Shown: in pieces, positions 1-13,862 of the stretch | Position numbering within the stretch: the first letter of the stretch is position 1 | Layout of the letters: each line of letters starts with the position of its first letter | NCBI GenBank assembly: GCA_037013495.1 | Contig: CM072809.1 | Coordinates: 3,224,001 to 3,288,000 of the forward strand | Direction of reading: 5' to 3' | Length of the DNA: 64,000 nucleotides | Origin: Hippophae tibetana | Lineage: Eukaryota > Streptophyta > Magnoliopsida > Rosales > Elaeagnaceae | Notes under the pieces: model-generated | Told to the model about the DNA's origin: nothing | Databases searched by the model: none | Seen by the model: only the letters and a program-made list of their open reading frames with translations | Program-made: the position numbers and the translations under genes

Positions 1-3000
1 GGTTTAATGAATGGTTTATGATTTACTTTATTTCAGGTTTAATGAATGGTGTATGATTTATAATAAATAAATAAAATATCTCATAGTACATAAATGATAA
101 TTACATATGTATGATATTTTATCATTTTTCAGTGAAAGGGTAATTGATTCCTTCGGTTGCTGAAATTGCAGACACTAAAATGTAAGGAAATATTTTGTGA
201 CATCGACTTGACTTTATAACGTGGGTTATAGTGTCCAATGAAAAATAAGGTATATTTAATATTTCTATAAATGTTGCAGTAACCCTTTAGTACTTTCAAT
301 ATTTTATTTCAAATATTTATATTTTTAATAAAATTTAAAGATGATTTATTAAAAATATTATATTTTAGTTATTTTAATTAAATTTCATCATTTTATTTTA
401 TTATTTTTTATTTTTAAAATATTTTTATTTTCAAGAATCTACTTACATGATCCTTATTTGTAAGATTTATTTCAATTTAATTTAAGTTTTTTTAACAAAA
501 AATTATCTTAATTTTTTTTTGTAAGCAATGATTAAAGTGTTTAAAATGTAATAATAATATGATTAAAATGTATTAATTTTAAAAAAATATGATTAATATA
601 TCAATTTATAAAAATAAAATTATTAAAATGTAATGCTAATAATTCATTATATAAAAAATAACTATGAATTATTTTTTATAATGTTTGAAGATTAAAAAAT
701 GACTACTCTCATTTTACATAAAATTAATTTTTGAATATATAATAATTTTACATATTTTTATTCTATTGATTTAATTATTATTGTATTATTTGTTTGAATA
801 AATGAAATATAAATTAAAAAAATATTATACAGTAAATAAGACTTAAATTTTAGAATTTTAATATTTTTAAATGAGTTTTTATTATTGATGTGTACGTTTA
901 ATGTTTTTTTACGATGCTATTAATTGTGGGTTTAGGAATATATATTATTAAATTATTATATTTGTATAATTTTTACTATTAATTTATTTTTTATCCTACT
1001 TTTACTATTAAATTATAAATTTATTTCAACCATATAGCTTCGTTAATTTTTTTTTTACTGTGGCACATTAATGAAATTTATTTTAATTTAATTAAATAGT
1101 ATATTTTTTTTATAAACAAACTTTTATTTTTGATACTCGTTATATATAATACATATATGTTATTTTTCATATAACGTAAAAATATATATTTTTTGCATAT
1201 TGAAAATGTAACATTTTTTTTGTGTAAGTTAAAAAATATATTTTTATTTTACAAAGAATTAAAAGTAAAATGACGTCAATAATTTAATTATATAAAAATC
1301 TAAAAGATTTTTTTCTTGTATCGACAAAATGAAGTTTTAAAAAATATTAAAAAATATAACAAAACATATTATAAAATAGGAAGCAAGTAAGAGATTTTTT
1401 TTTATATATTATGTTATTAGTGTCATTTAGTTATATTAAATTAAAAATAATTATTAAAAAAATAGTATTTTAATGATTTTTATTAAGATATTTTTTTTCT
1501 AGTGATTAAAAATTAATGAAAACATGATATTTTAATAAAGATAAATATTAAATTTAATATGAAAAAATTAACAACAATAATATTCTAATAAAATTTGATT
1601 TTTTAAAAATTATAAAATTATAAAATTATTAGAATAAAATAATAAAAATTATAAAATGTTAAAATAAATATGTTGTAAATTTTTTATATTAATTATCATT
1701 ATTTTATTATAAAAACTTATATTTTAAATAAATTTTGATCCCTCAATAAAAAATAATATTTAATATTAAAATAAAATAATTAATTTTTTAAAATAATTAA
1801 AAAAAAAAGTAATATGATTTATAATTTAAAATTTTTAATTACTAAAATAACCTAATTTAAAATATACATGTCGCACATATTTTTATAGAATATAACTAAG
1901 CTTTTCTTTTATTGTGAATATGGGTATATAACATGGACTCATCCTAATATTCATACTACTTATTGCTTCACCTTGATCCTAATATATAACATAAATTTTT
2001 ATTTTTATGTGATTTTCTCCAAATTAATGCTATTTTATCTAATATAATTTGAAAATGTTTTTAATTCCAGGGACACAATAGTCATAGAATTGGATCAACC
2101 CGACTTACGCAGTTTATGCCTTCAAGTACGGTTTCCAATATTAGAAGCCTGTGTCATGTTTAGTCAACAAAAAGATATTTAAGATATATTTATATTAAAT
2201 TTGATTATTAATTTAAAATAAAATATAAAATAGTACGATAGCAGTATAAATATTCATTTATTTTATATCCTTTAAGAATATATTAAAATCATTTATTTTT
2301 TTATGTTTCTATATATTTTAATAATTATTTATTATTTTATAAGTTTATCTCATTTAAAAATCAAAATATTTATATATTTTAAATTTTACTTCAATTATAA
2401 TTTTTATTTTAATATTTATTTTTTATTTAAATATTCAAATAAACATAATAATAATATTTTTATTAAATTAGAGTCCTGTTAATATTGTAATTTTCATTAA
2501 TTTTTTATTTTACAAATCAAATATAACCTTGATATTCAAGATGGTATATAATTCTAAATTAATACTTTTATATATCATTATTATATTATAATTATTATTA
2601 ATATAAGTATATTTATCAATAATATTTTAATATTATATATTATAAATTTATAGTAAATAGAGTTTTTCGGATACTCATAAGATTTAAAAACAAATATTTA
2701 GGTCTTTCTCATTATTACTGTGCACTACAAATGGAAATTTACCCGATCAATAACCATATATTTTTAGCATTTTAGAATTATAAATGATCCGATAACAACG
2801 AATAAATATTATATTTGAGGTTAGAATGAGAGATTAATACTGGTACATAATAAATAGAAATCAATTATTTGAAAAAGTTAAATTAGTTTAATTTCACAAT
2901 GAATATATGTTTATTTGATTTTTGTTTTAAAATAAGAATTATTAATTAATTTTAAATTTTAAGACTATAATAATATTTATGTCATTAATTTAAATAATTT

Positions 3001-5600
3001 TATAATTAAAATAATAAATTAGATTTATTGATTAAAATATTAATCCCTATACACTTTCCTTGTATTTGACATTGTAATAAAATAGTTATATCATCTAAAA
3101 CTTCATGTATTTATGAATGTTAAGAATCTGATTTAACTATAAAAAAAAAGTGTGATACAGTAGAAGAAAAAGACTATTAGATGATTATATATATATAGAT
3201 TATTAAATGCTAATTTAAATTAGCATAAATATAATATATTTATCCAAGGTACGAATGTGATAAAATAAAATCATTATTATATTTTATTTTCATAAAACAA
3301 ATGTTAGAAGTAAATATATAATCAATAATTAATATTAATAAGAAATATATAATATATAAGTTTTCAAATTTAAGCAACTAAATGTTATATTTGTAAGCAT
3401 GAAAATTTAAATTAGTAATTTTATTTTGATAAAAAATATCATTCATATTTTTTTAGTTTGTAAAAGTTTACTTTTAATTTTTTTATTCATGAAGAAGTTA
3501 TCAAGAAAATACATTTAGATATTTTTTCATATGTTATTTTATTATTAAAATTTCTTATCAAAAGTCCTTAAATGATTTTTTTTATAATAAAAATACCTAA
3601 ATGATATTTTTTTATAAAAAATATTAAATGATACATTTTATAATATAAATAATTAAATAATATATTTTATAAAATAAAAAATACCTCACAATATTCTTTT
3701 CTGTTCCTAAAGTAGATCTAAGTGTTTATTTATTTATTTATTTTAATAATTTACTTAACTTGCTGTAAAACACTAAAAACATTTTTTTTAAAAGTTCGAA
3801 CTACAGTAATTAGAATTTGATTTTAAAAATATTTATATTTATAGTTGAATAAAGTAAAAATTTTATTAATAAAAATGAATATATAATAAGACAAAGTTAA
3901 ATCAGAACAATAGCTAATTCTATAAAATTTGAGCAGCATTATTAACTTCCAATATAGGCTTGCAAGTTCCTCAACAAAACTAGATTTAAATTCAATTTGC
4001 AATCCTATTTGTTTTTTTTTTTTTTTTAGGAATTTTGACGAGTAATAATATGAATTAGCTAGAAACTGATGATATTCTATCTACAGGAAAGTTCATGAAA
4101 AATTTAAGCATATTTTCATGAGGTTTAATTTTATATAACTTTGATAACAATTGCATAGTTTAGTGGGTAAATTAAGCTATATACGATCCATTTGATCAAA
4201 GATTAACGTTTCAATAGTGTTTTAAAAAAATAGTGTTTTTCTTAAGAAATTAATATTTACTTGTAAAAAAGCAATTATATGTTTGGAATATGAGTCCCGT
4301 AAATATTAAAAGCGCTTTTAATATTATTGCCAAAGTCATAAAATTGCTCTTGCACGTGTTTATAAAAGCACTAGCTCTTCAACGGTGCACCAAACTGATT
4401 AGATTCGACACACTGGACTTTTTCCTCTTAATAATAATAGCAATCGTACAGAGGAAAATCCATTATAGATTGGAACAACCTCCAAAGAATCGGAGAACAA
4501 GGGTACGTTTTGTCGTTAAGTAGTAACTAGCAATCATATATTATATATATATATATAGGAAGACATAAATTTGCATATTTAATTATATCACTTAGATTTT
4601 ACTGTATATTAATATTAATTAAAAAATTAAATTCTTTTTTAAAATTTTAAAATAATTACAATAATATAAAAAATATGAGTACAAAATTAATTTATATTAA
4701 TAAAGGGCTTAAATGATAACTTTATTTAGATTAAATATATATTGTTTAGTATTTTTGTTTATAAAAATTATTTTTAAGTTATTTGTAAAAAATATATCAT
4801 TTAATTTCTTTTATTTATAAAAGATGTGTTATATAAAGATATTTTTATCTCATTTTCAGTTAAATATAATGGAATAATAAGTGTATCATATATTTTTATA
4901 GGTAGATATATATATATATATATATATATAAATTAATAAAAGGAATTTTTATTTTCAAAATTAAACAAAATTTTGAATATTTCTTAAACAATTTTTTCAT
5001 TATATTCAACAAAAAAAAGAAATTACCTCCTACACCTTTTTCCCTGCTTAAATATGCGAATGCGTGTCTCACTATCCCATTAAGGCTTATTAGGCTCCAC
5101 CTGAGGTAATGACAGATCATCCTATTGAAAAGATTACAGGTATGAAACATCATTTTTTTTAATTAATTTTCTGTGTGGACCCATCTTCATTAATAATGGT
5201 CCTTTTTCTATAGCAAATGATAAAGATTTCATTCAGATTTGAACAAAAAAATGGGGGCACCTTAGGCTAGTGTCAATGAACATCATATATATATTACTAT
5301 ATTTTCTTCGTTATGGTTGATGAATATCTTTCGTGTGTCAATATTAAAGCACTTAATTAAATTGAAGTATGCGTATTAATTAATCTAGAGTTGTTTTGTT
5401 TTATGACGGCCAGCAGTATCATAATCTTAGAGTAGATCATGTCCGTAATCTAGCACAAAATATTTGAGACCACCCTGCTAGAAAAAACACTTTTATTAAA
5501 GCTTAAACAAATAAAAGTATGGTACAAAAAATAATATCATATGGAACTTATAATTATAAAAATAGTATTATTTACGTTTAATTTATATATTTTTACTATT
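1..5600. other. AT-rich intergenic DNA, no convincing gene
   Basis: I see no coding region I can support on either strand. The sequence is dominated by A/T runs and short poly-T and AT tracts. A degenerate ~33 bp tandem pattern (TTAAATGATATTTTTTTATAA-like) runs through about 3550-3690. A 77-codon open frame at 4290-4523 has no recognisable domain. A pure AT dinucleotide tract lies at about 4903-4930. One exon-like stretch at 2070-2180 is listed separately. Confidence 0.6.
2070..2180 (+). pseudogene. exon-like remnant of unknown origin
   Basis: After a pyrimidine-rich tract and a CAG acceptor-like site at about 2068-2070 there is an open stretch of ~36 codons ending in TAA. It begins with residues like DTIVIELDQPDLRSLCLQ, and its base composition is more balanced than its surroundings. 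It looks like the last coding exon of some host gene, but no upstream exons were recognised within 2 kb. I do not recognise the protein. It may be chance. Confidence 0.2.
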
Positions 5601-6017
5601 AAAAAATTAACACGTCATTTTTATTTTAAATACTGTTTAATTAAACGTCATTTAAATTAAACTCTTAAAAACCAAATATAATATATAAGAAATAATTAAT
5701 CAATCTTCTAATAACTTGAGTTTTTAGGAAAATCAATAGTTAATACTTTTTTAACATGATAACAGAGTATAATATCACGAGTTATAATTTTTTTTAATAT
5801 GAAAATTTTCACCAATATAAAATGTCTATTTATTTCATTTTTATTATACTTAAAGTTTATCTAGAACCTTTTAAAAAGTATTTATTATTTATTCACTTGA
5901 TATGATTATCTCTAATTTTACTTGATAGATCTTCAAAACTAACTACTCAACTCATAAGCTATAGTTTCTCGAGTTCGTTTACTTAGCTTATAAATGAGAA
6001 GTCGTTAATTCATTAAG

Positions 6018-6370
6018 AGTATTAAAAACAAGGTCCATCAAGTGAGAAGAATGTTAATACTCAAATATAATATATAATAAAATAGGTAATTTATCTCCAA
6101 ATAATATTAGTTAATTATTCTCTAACATGAATTTTAATAATTTATATCTGTTAAATATTAAACATCGTCTAATTAAAACTCGTTAAAAACAAGGTCTAAT
6201 TAAAACTCGTTAAAAACAAGATCAATCAGGTGAGAAGAAGGTTAAGACTCAAATATAATATATAAGAAAATAGTTAATTTATCTCCAAATAATATTAGTT
6301 AATTATTCTCTAACATGTTAATTTATATCCGTTAAATATTAAACATCGTTTAATTAAAACTCATTAAATA
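6018..6370. repeat. tandem duplication, ~200 bp period, with a 27-bp internal repeat
   Basis: Two near-identical copies are read directly: about 6021-6183 and about 6210-6363. Both carry AAAAACAAG, a GTGAGAAGAA segment, CTCAAATATAATATATAA, then CTCCAAATAATATTAG and a shared tail ending in CATCGT(C/T)TAATTAAAACTC. Between them a ~27 bp unit (TCTAATTAAAACTCG plus TTAAAAACAAGG) is itself duplicated. A more diverged partial copy is visible at about 5640-5700. It is non-coding. Confidence 0.75.
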
Positions 6371-8310
6371 TTATTATGTGATATTTTTATTATTATAAAT
6401 TTTAATGATGTTATATATATATATATTTATTTAATTTCTCAAATTTGGTTTACAATTGGGCTTTCTAAAGGCAAGGGGCGATCCAGCTTCATATTTGCTT
6501 TGATAGAGATCATTCACATTTAGAAAATTTAAAATATAACATTAGAACCCTAAACTTTCTCATTCTCTATGTTTTTTTTTTGTGAGAACATCCTTATAAT
6601 TTGTGATATAAAATAATTTATATATGAGAGAAAGGTTATCGTTTGGAAATAGTAAGAGCGTGTAAAATAACTTTTTTATCTTATAATTATACACTTAGTA
6701 ATATTATTTATCTGATAAATTTGTATTGAGAATATTTTTTCTTACTATGTGCAAAGACTATCCTCATTATTGCAAACTAAATATTAAAATTAGAAACTTG
6801 ACTTTCTCAAGAGAGATATAAAACAGAAAATCTGTGTGTCTTCTCACATGTAATTACTAAAGAAAAATAATAATAAATTAGATGATTCATTAATTATATA
6901 TTGTCGATCTAACTTAAATTGATAACTACACTTATGAATAGTAATTAATAAAAAAATATATATGTGTTAATGGAGATATATGCAACAGGTGGAAATTGAA
7001 TTACTCTCCAAAAACACTATCAATCTATTATTGGAGACATCTAATTTTAAGTCACCATTTCTGAAATAACTAACACACAAAACAACTTTTTCTTTATTTT
7101 CATGATAGTAACAATTTGTTTTGGTTTAAAAAATCCCACCTGTCGCTATTATATTTGAAAATAGAAAACTCTCTCAAGATACTCGTGATCGAATTGCAAT
7201 ATTACTTTACTTTTTATAAGTGAGACAGTGGGATCGAGGTGATAGATTTTATTTTTTATTTGTTTATAGAAATTTATTTTTTTATATTTTTATTTTATTT
7301 AGAAAGGAGGTGGTAATAGATTGAATGTTCAGAATTATATTAAATTATTAATTAGGTAGAAGAAGCATATCTATGCAGGATCTTTTAACTTAACCAGAAC
7401 CAGTCCTACGATAGAAGAAATAAATAAAGAAAAAAAATTGTGTATATTAATGAATTTGCTTTAAATTAATACATTAAAAAATATTAATTAAAATGTTGTA
7501 TATATGAAAGAAAGTAACTTGTATTGCATTTTTATCTTTTTGTTTAAGACTAACTTCAACCCGATACTATAACTTCCAAATTTGATGCGACTAAGATTGT
7601 TACATCAAATTTAACATGACATAATTCACTGTTTACGTTGTATATTTTTTTAATTAAAAAATATATTGTTACATTTTTTATTACACATAAAAAATTAAAA
7701 TTAATTATATGATACAAAATGATTGAAAAAATTACTAATATAATATAGAATTAAAAAATTAAAATAAATTAAATCAACATTTAGAAATTTTTAAAAATAT
7801 TGTTAAATTTTTTGTTACATACAATAAATTAAAAATCAATTACATAATACAAAATAATTAAATAAATACTAATCCAATATAGTGTTAAAAATATAAAAAG
7901 AAAACAACAAAGTTAATGCGGTAATTGGAGAATGAATGGAAGTGCTAACTTCAAAAGTTTAGATGTTTGTAGAAAAAATTACTTAATTTTAATAATTGTT
8001 TTTTACATAAACAAATTAAGGACAAAGAAGCTTATATTTTATTTTGAAATGCATTAATTAAATATTTGTGAGATTAATATAATAAATTATTGAATTAATA
8101 TCTATCTACATGTAATTTTAATTGTATTTTTAATTCATATAATATTTTATTTATTAATTTTTTTAGTATTGTATAATTATTTAATTGGTTGAATATAATA
8201 ATTGGTAAAAGAAAAATAAAAAATAATCTATTTTATGAAAGAATATACTTTTTAGTATAATATTTGATGTTATAGGTTATAGAAGAGTTAACATTTGGTA
8301 CAAAATAGAA
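6371..8310. other. AT-rich intergenic DNA
   Basis: No gene, RNA gene or clear mobile element recognised. Only low-complexity A/T runs and short AT tracts (for example near 6413-6425) are visible. Confidence 0.6.
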
Positions 8311-8314
8311 TAAT

Positions 8315-9170
8315 GGGTTGGAGATATATACCTTACACGTGAAAATTTTAGTTTATATTACTTAAGATATGAAATAACTTAGTCTCTACTTATTTAGACA
8401 TGAAATAATTTGACCATTATCTTTTTAAATGAAATAATTTAGTTTATATTCTTTTAATTATGAACCAATTTAGTCTTTATTGTTTTAAATAAAATAATTT
8501 AATCTCTATTTTTTAAACCATTGAACAATTAAATCCTTATTATTCTAAAAGAAATAATTTAATCCCTATTTTTAATCATTGAACAATTTAGTCAATAATT
8601 TTAATTTTTATAACAATCAATGATAATATATATATAAAGTTTACATATAGATAATATTTTTATTGTTCTAAAATAAGATAATGGTAAATCAAGGATTGAA
8701 GGACAAACAGAGGAGAGAGATACAAATTAATTAAGATAAATGTAAAAAAATTGAGCTTAAAGTGTTACACATTTGATTTTTTGGCATTGTATTAGTTACC
8801 TCTATTTTTGCATAAAATGAAAGAAAATACAAAAAAAAAGGAAATAAATATAATTGGGAAAAAATAATTTCATGATATTCCATTTAAACTTAGTATCATG
8901 ACTAGTAATATGTTACTCTTCTTTTAAGAACATAAAATAATCTAAGATATTTATTGTCTTTGATTGTTGTAAATTTAGAAAAATAAGAACTTAATTATTA
9001 TAAATTCAAAATAATAGGGACAAAATTGTTTCATTTGTAATAATAGGAATTAAATTGTTTCATGGTTAAAAGAATTATGGACTAATTTGTTTCATTTAAA
9101 AAAAATATTAACTAACTTATTTTATAACTGAAAGAATATAAACTAAAAATGTATGGGTGGAGAGTATCCA
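8315..9170. mobile_element. fold-back (inverted-repeat) DNA element made of ~37-bp sub-repeats
   Basis: The left arm (about 8320-8600) is a degenerate tandem array of a ~37 bp unit of the form ATGAAATAATTTAGTCTCTA. The right arm (about 8985-9165) carries the same units in inverted orientation, seen as TAGGGACAAAATTGTTTCAT. The outer ends also pair: TTTTAGTTTATATT on the left against AATATAAACTAAAA on the right. The ~380 bp middle has no open frame of note. This is the architecture of a non-autonomous fold-back or Mutator-like TIR element. No transposase is present and I could not fix a target-site duplication. Confidence 0.6.
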
Positions 9171-9447
9171 AGTTTATGTATGTTTCATTAAATGAGCACA
9201 TAAACCTTATTATTATTAAGTGGAGTTCAAAAATTTTGTTATTTTAAAAAATATCACAAAGGTAATGCAATTGGAAAATATATCGTGAGGGCATTTTAGT
9301 TTAATTATTTTTATATAGGTATTTTTAAAATTTCACTCAAAATTATAAAAAAAACCAACATTATCCTAGAAATATGGTTTAACGTTTTAGCAATATTATT
9401 ATTAAATAAAATGTAAATATTTTGATCCATATTATCAAACCAGTGCA

Positions 9448-10280
9448 CAAATACTCCTCCCATTTAATAAAATGTACAATAATTATTTAATTTATATAAT
9501 AAAAAAACTTAATTTATAAAAAAATAATTATATTTTTATAAAAATATTTATTATTTCATGTATTTTCTTTTCTTGTCATTTCAATATGAAAACATTTCAT
9601 GTCATCCTAGTAATTATCCTTAACCTCTATCATCATCTCCTTAATGCTTCTGATATCGCTTTATTCATTTGTAAGTTAGTTAACTTTTATTATTTACTAC
9701 ATAACAATCCACGCTATATATTTTATCAAATTTGTAGTTAGACGACCATCAACTTATTAGTATATAGTATCTAATTATGTTCTTGATCGCCGGTACTATA
9801 ACTTATTTGTTTTGATCTTATTGATACTTTCATCATTTTTGACTATTTTATATTCAATCAAACTTAAGGTAAAAATAATTTTGATTGAATACAAGGCGAT
9901 TGAGAAAGAATAAGAAAGTTAAGAAAATGAAAGTGAATAAACTGAATAGAGTCCAGATTATTGGTAAAGATATTGTTTTATATGAGTTTATAGTTAATTA
10001 ATTTTAATTTCAATAAAAATTATATTTTTAATTATTTTCTAAAAAAAGGATAGTTGGTGGATGAAAGAATTTGATGATGTTAGGGATAGGACAAGAAGGA
10101 TAGTGGAGGTGGATATGGTTTCTAAAGCGAATAGAGTTATTTTCGTAATGTAATGGATTTAAAAAATTAAGAGAATGAATAAAATAATAAATATTTTCTT
10201 AAATATAAGATTATTCTTCTATAAATTAAGTTTTCTTAATTGAATTATTGTTATACTTTTCGTTAAATGAGTGAACTATT
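9448..10280. mobile_element. non-autonomous DNA transposon with ~115-bp imperfect terminal inverted repeats
   Basis: The left end starts near TACTCCTCCCATTTAATAAA (about 9450) and continues through AAACTTAATTTATA and AAAATATTTATTATTT. The reverse complement of about 10165-10280 gives the same order of blocks: ACTCATTTAACGAAAAGTAT, then AAACTTAATTTATA, then AAAATATTTATTATTT. A CTCCTCCC-type terminus next to TA is what Stowaway/mariner-like MITEs have, but ~830 bp is long for one. The interior is non-coding. Exact ends and TSD are uncertain. Confidence 0.5.
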
Positions 10281-10495
10281 TATATGCTAGTTTGATAATA
10301 TCTATCAAAATATATATATTTAATAAAAATATCAAATCTCATTAACAAACCTACCCAAAACCCCAACCCTAATCCACAAGAGTAAATTTTTAGTCCATCT
10401 CATGTAGGCTAGCAATAAGAAAAATCAAAAGGCATTCAACAACGAAGGCACCTATAGTAAGAAGAAAGAAAGAAAATAAAAAAAAGTAAAAATAT

Positions 10496-13400
10496 TTGTG
10501 TTATTTGTCTTCGTATAACTTGGTTGAATAGATGGAGTTTTGGCTCTATAAATAAAGTTTTGCCTCAATCTTAATATATACATCAAGATGAGAGAAAGGA
10601 AATTATAGAGAGCAAATAACATAGAGAGTTTTTTTAGAGAAAAAATTGAGAGCTAATTTGTGAATTTTACCCACAAATTGAAAAGATACATATTTATAAT
10701 ATTTTTGTGAGAGATCCACCTAAATGTGAAGTTTATAATCCTATTTTATTATAGTAGAAGTTTTAAGTGACCTACGAGTCCCGTGGTTGTTACTTTCATT
10801 TTGGAAGGATTTTTACGCTAAAAATCTTTGGTGTTATTTTTGCTCTATTTTAATTTGAGAAATTATCTTAGGTTTGTAAAATTTGTTTCTTTACAACCAT
10901 CAATTTCTCCTAACAAAGCGGTACCAGAGCATTATGGTTTTTAGCGAGGTACTATTCACATAGTACTATATGCATATATGGTAATGTTATGTCGGCAAGT
11001 ATTATTCATAGGTACTATTCAGAAGATAATATTTGGAAAGTACTATTCATTGTCGGAAAAGTATAAAGTTCGAGGAAACTTGTTGATTGACGATTCAAAT
11101 AGAGAAGAGCACAGATAATATGATAAAGTTGATCGCATTTAATTATGGAATTTGAAAGCCAAAAATGGAAGATCTTTTATACATTAAAGATTTGTGAAAA
11201 CCAATTATAATGTTGAAGGAGAAAGTAGTGTCTACAACTTCGACAGATGAGAAAACTGACGACAATATACCAAAAATAACTAGCGCAAATGTTAACTGGA
11301 TCATGCTGAACCGAAAATGTGTTGCTCAAATCAGACAATGGATTGACAAGAGCATTTTTCAAAAAAATTCTAATGAACATAATGCTTACGTTTTTTTGGA
11401 AAAATTTGGAGAAAATGTATCCGAGGATAACCACACAGAATAAAGCTAATATGATACAATGATTAATAAATTTGAAGTATAAAGATGGAAGCAACATATC
11501 AGAACATATGAGTGATTTTCAAGGAATTGTAGATCAACTTAACTCTATGAAGATGATCGTAGATGACGAGCTACAAGCATTGTTGATGCTGAGTTCTCTA
11601 CCCAAAAAGTATGATACTCTAGTTGTGTTAGTTAGCAACGCATCTCTTGACGACAAGCTTACCATGGATATGGTAAAAGATAGAGTGCTAAACGAAAAGT
11701 CTTGATGAAAAAATGAAGGATATACTCGTGACACTAAAGCGCTTGTCATGGAGAAACAAGGCAAGCAAGAATGGAATGGAAGAAGTAAAAGTAGAAATCT
11801 TCGTAACCAAAGTCAGCAAGGAGGATGATCAAAGTATTGATCAAGGCATGACAAGAAGTGTCATCACTACAACAAGTTCGGACACTTCATTCGAGAATTT
11901 CGAAAGTTAAAGGTGGAACAATCCAAAAAATAGGAAGCAAAAACCTGAACAAATGACACCACAACTGTCACTGAAGAAGTTGTCATTGTTCGAGATGTTG
12001 ATTATGTCAATCTTGCATGTCAAGACACTACTTGGGTAGTCGACTCAGGTGTCTCATATCATGTCACCTCATTATGGGAATTATTCTTAGCCTACACTCA
12101 ATGAGATTTTGGACATTTATGGATGGGAAATGATGATGCATCGAAAATTGTCAACATTTATCTAGAGACTAATCTTGGATGCAGATTACTTCTGAAAGAT
12201 GTGAGACATGTTCCCGATATCCACCTCAAATTGATCTCTACTGGTATGCTTGATGATGATGGATATAATAATCATTTTTGGTGAATGAAAGTGGAAGTTC
12301 ACCAAAGGTAATTTGGTAGTAGTAAAAGGCAAGAAAGATACATCACTCTACCTCAAAGATGCCAGATTGTGTAGAGGAGAAGTAAACACCATTAGGAAAT
12401 AAGTTCCCACCGAGCTATGGCATAAGCGACTTGACCACATGAGTGAAAAAAGGTCTTAGAATTTTTTCCAAGAACGATCTTTTGCCAGGAATGAAAGGTA
12501 CACCCTTGCGAACTTGTGTTGACCGTATTATGGGAAAACAACATAGAGTTGCATTTCGTAGTCTCACACCATCTAGGAAGGAAAATATTCTAGATTTAAT
12601 ACATACAGATGTCTGTAAAATGAGTTGTAAGTCACTATGAGGTGCTCATTATTTTGTGACCTTTATTGATGATCATTCTAGAAAAGTGTGGACTTTTGCT
12701 TTGAAAACTAAAGATCAAGTGCATGAAGTTTTCAAGCAGTTTCATATAAAAGTGGAGGGAGAAACTGGAATATGTTTAAAGTGTGTACGTGCAGACAATG
12801 ATGGTGAGTATCGTGGACCATTCGAAGAGTACTGCAAAAGTTTTAACATCAGACTGGAAAAATCAGTATTAAAGACACCTCAACACAACGATGTCGCTGA
12901 GAGGATGAACAGAACCATCTGTGAAAGAGTCAGATGTATGCTCTCAAATGCAAAACTGCCAAACTTTTATTGGGGGAGGAAATGAGGACAGTAGTTGACT
13001 TAATCAAACTTTCTTCACCAGTTCCAATGAACTACGACGTACCAGAAAGATTTTGGATGGAAAAAGATATTTCTAACAAACACTTGAAAGTATTTGGCTG
13101 AAGAGCATTTGTTCACATCCCAAAAGATGAGCGGTCCAAGTTGGATGGAAAAATGAAACAATGTATCTTTATGGGATATGCCCATGAAGAATTCGACTAT
13201 AGATTTTGGGATCCTGTTAGCAAAAAGATTGTCAGAAGTAGAGACAATATGTTTCTTGAAAATCAAACAATCGAGGATTTTGAGAAATCCGATAAACAAT
13301 AATTAGATGAAACAATAGTTAGATGAAACAATAGGGAGCTACACCAGATACTAATGATGTTAATCCACTAGTTGGTAGTTAAGAACCAGAACAAGTCCAA

Positions 13401-13862
13401 CTAGAAGTACAGACAAAGAGATCCACTCGAGTATGACAACCAAGTCCTAGATATTCTCCTAACGAATATATGATGCTCACTAAAGGGGGAGAACCGGAGT
13501 GTTATGGGAAAGCTATCACTGATCAGCATAAGACTCAGTGGTTAAAAGCCATGTAGTAAGAAATGAAATCTCTTCGTAAGAATCACACATTTGACCTGAT
13601 AAAACTATCACTGATAAATATAAGACCGAGTGGTTAAAAGTTATACATATTTATTGTATTTTTGTGATAGATATAACTAAAAGTAAAGTTTGCAATCCCA
13701 TTTTATTATAGTTAAAGTTTTAAGTGACCTACGAGTCACGTGGTTATTACTTTTATTTTAAAAAAGTTTTTCGCTCTAAATTTTTTTGATGTTATATTTA
13801 TTCCATTTTAATTTAAAAAATTATAAAATTTGTTACTTTACCACCGTCAATTTATTCCGACC
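10496..13862 (+). mobile_element. Ty1/copia LTR retrotransposon fossil A (Tork/TNT1-like)
   Basis: The 5' LTR runs from about 10496 to 10915 with a TATAAATA box at 10547-10554. It is followed by a primer-binding site resembling the initiator-Met tRNA complement (GGTACCAGAGC, about 10920). Parts recognised in order are gag (about 11090-11920, with the zinc knuckle near 11870), protease with a VVDSG motif (about 12035), and integrase with its zinc-finger and core regions (about 12415-13000) and C-terminal region (to about 13300). The matching 3' LTR portion is at about 13645-13862. I recognise very little of reverse transcriptase/RNase H. The LTR portions differ by roughly 15 percent by eye, which suggests an old insertion. 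It is clearly broken, with around ten or more disruptions. Confidence 0.85.
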
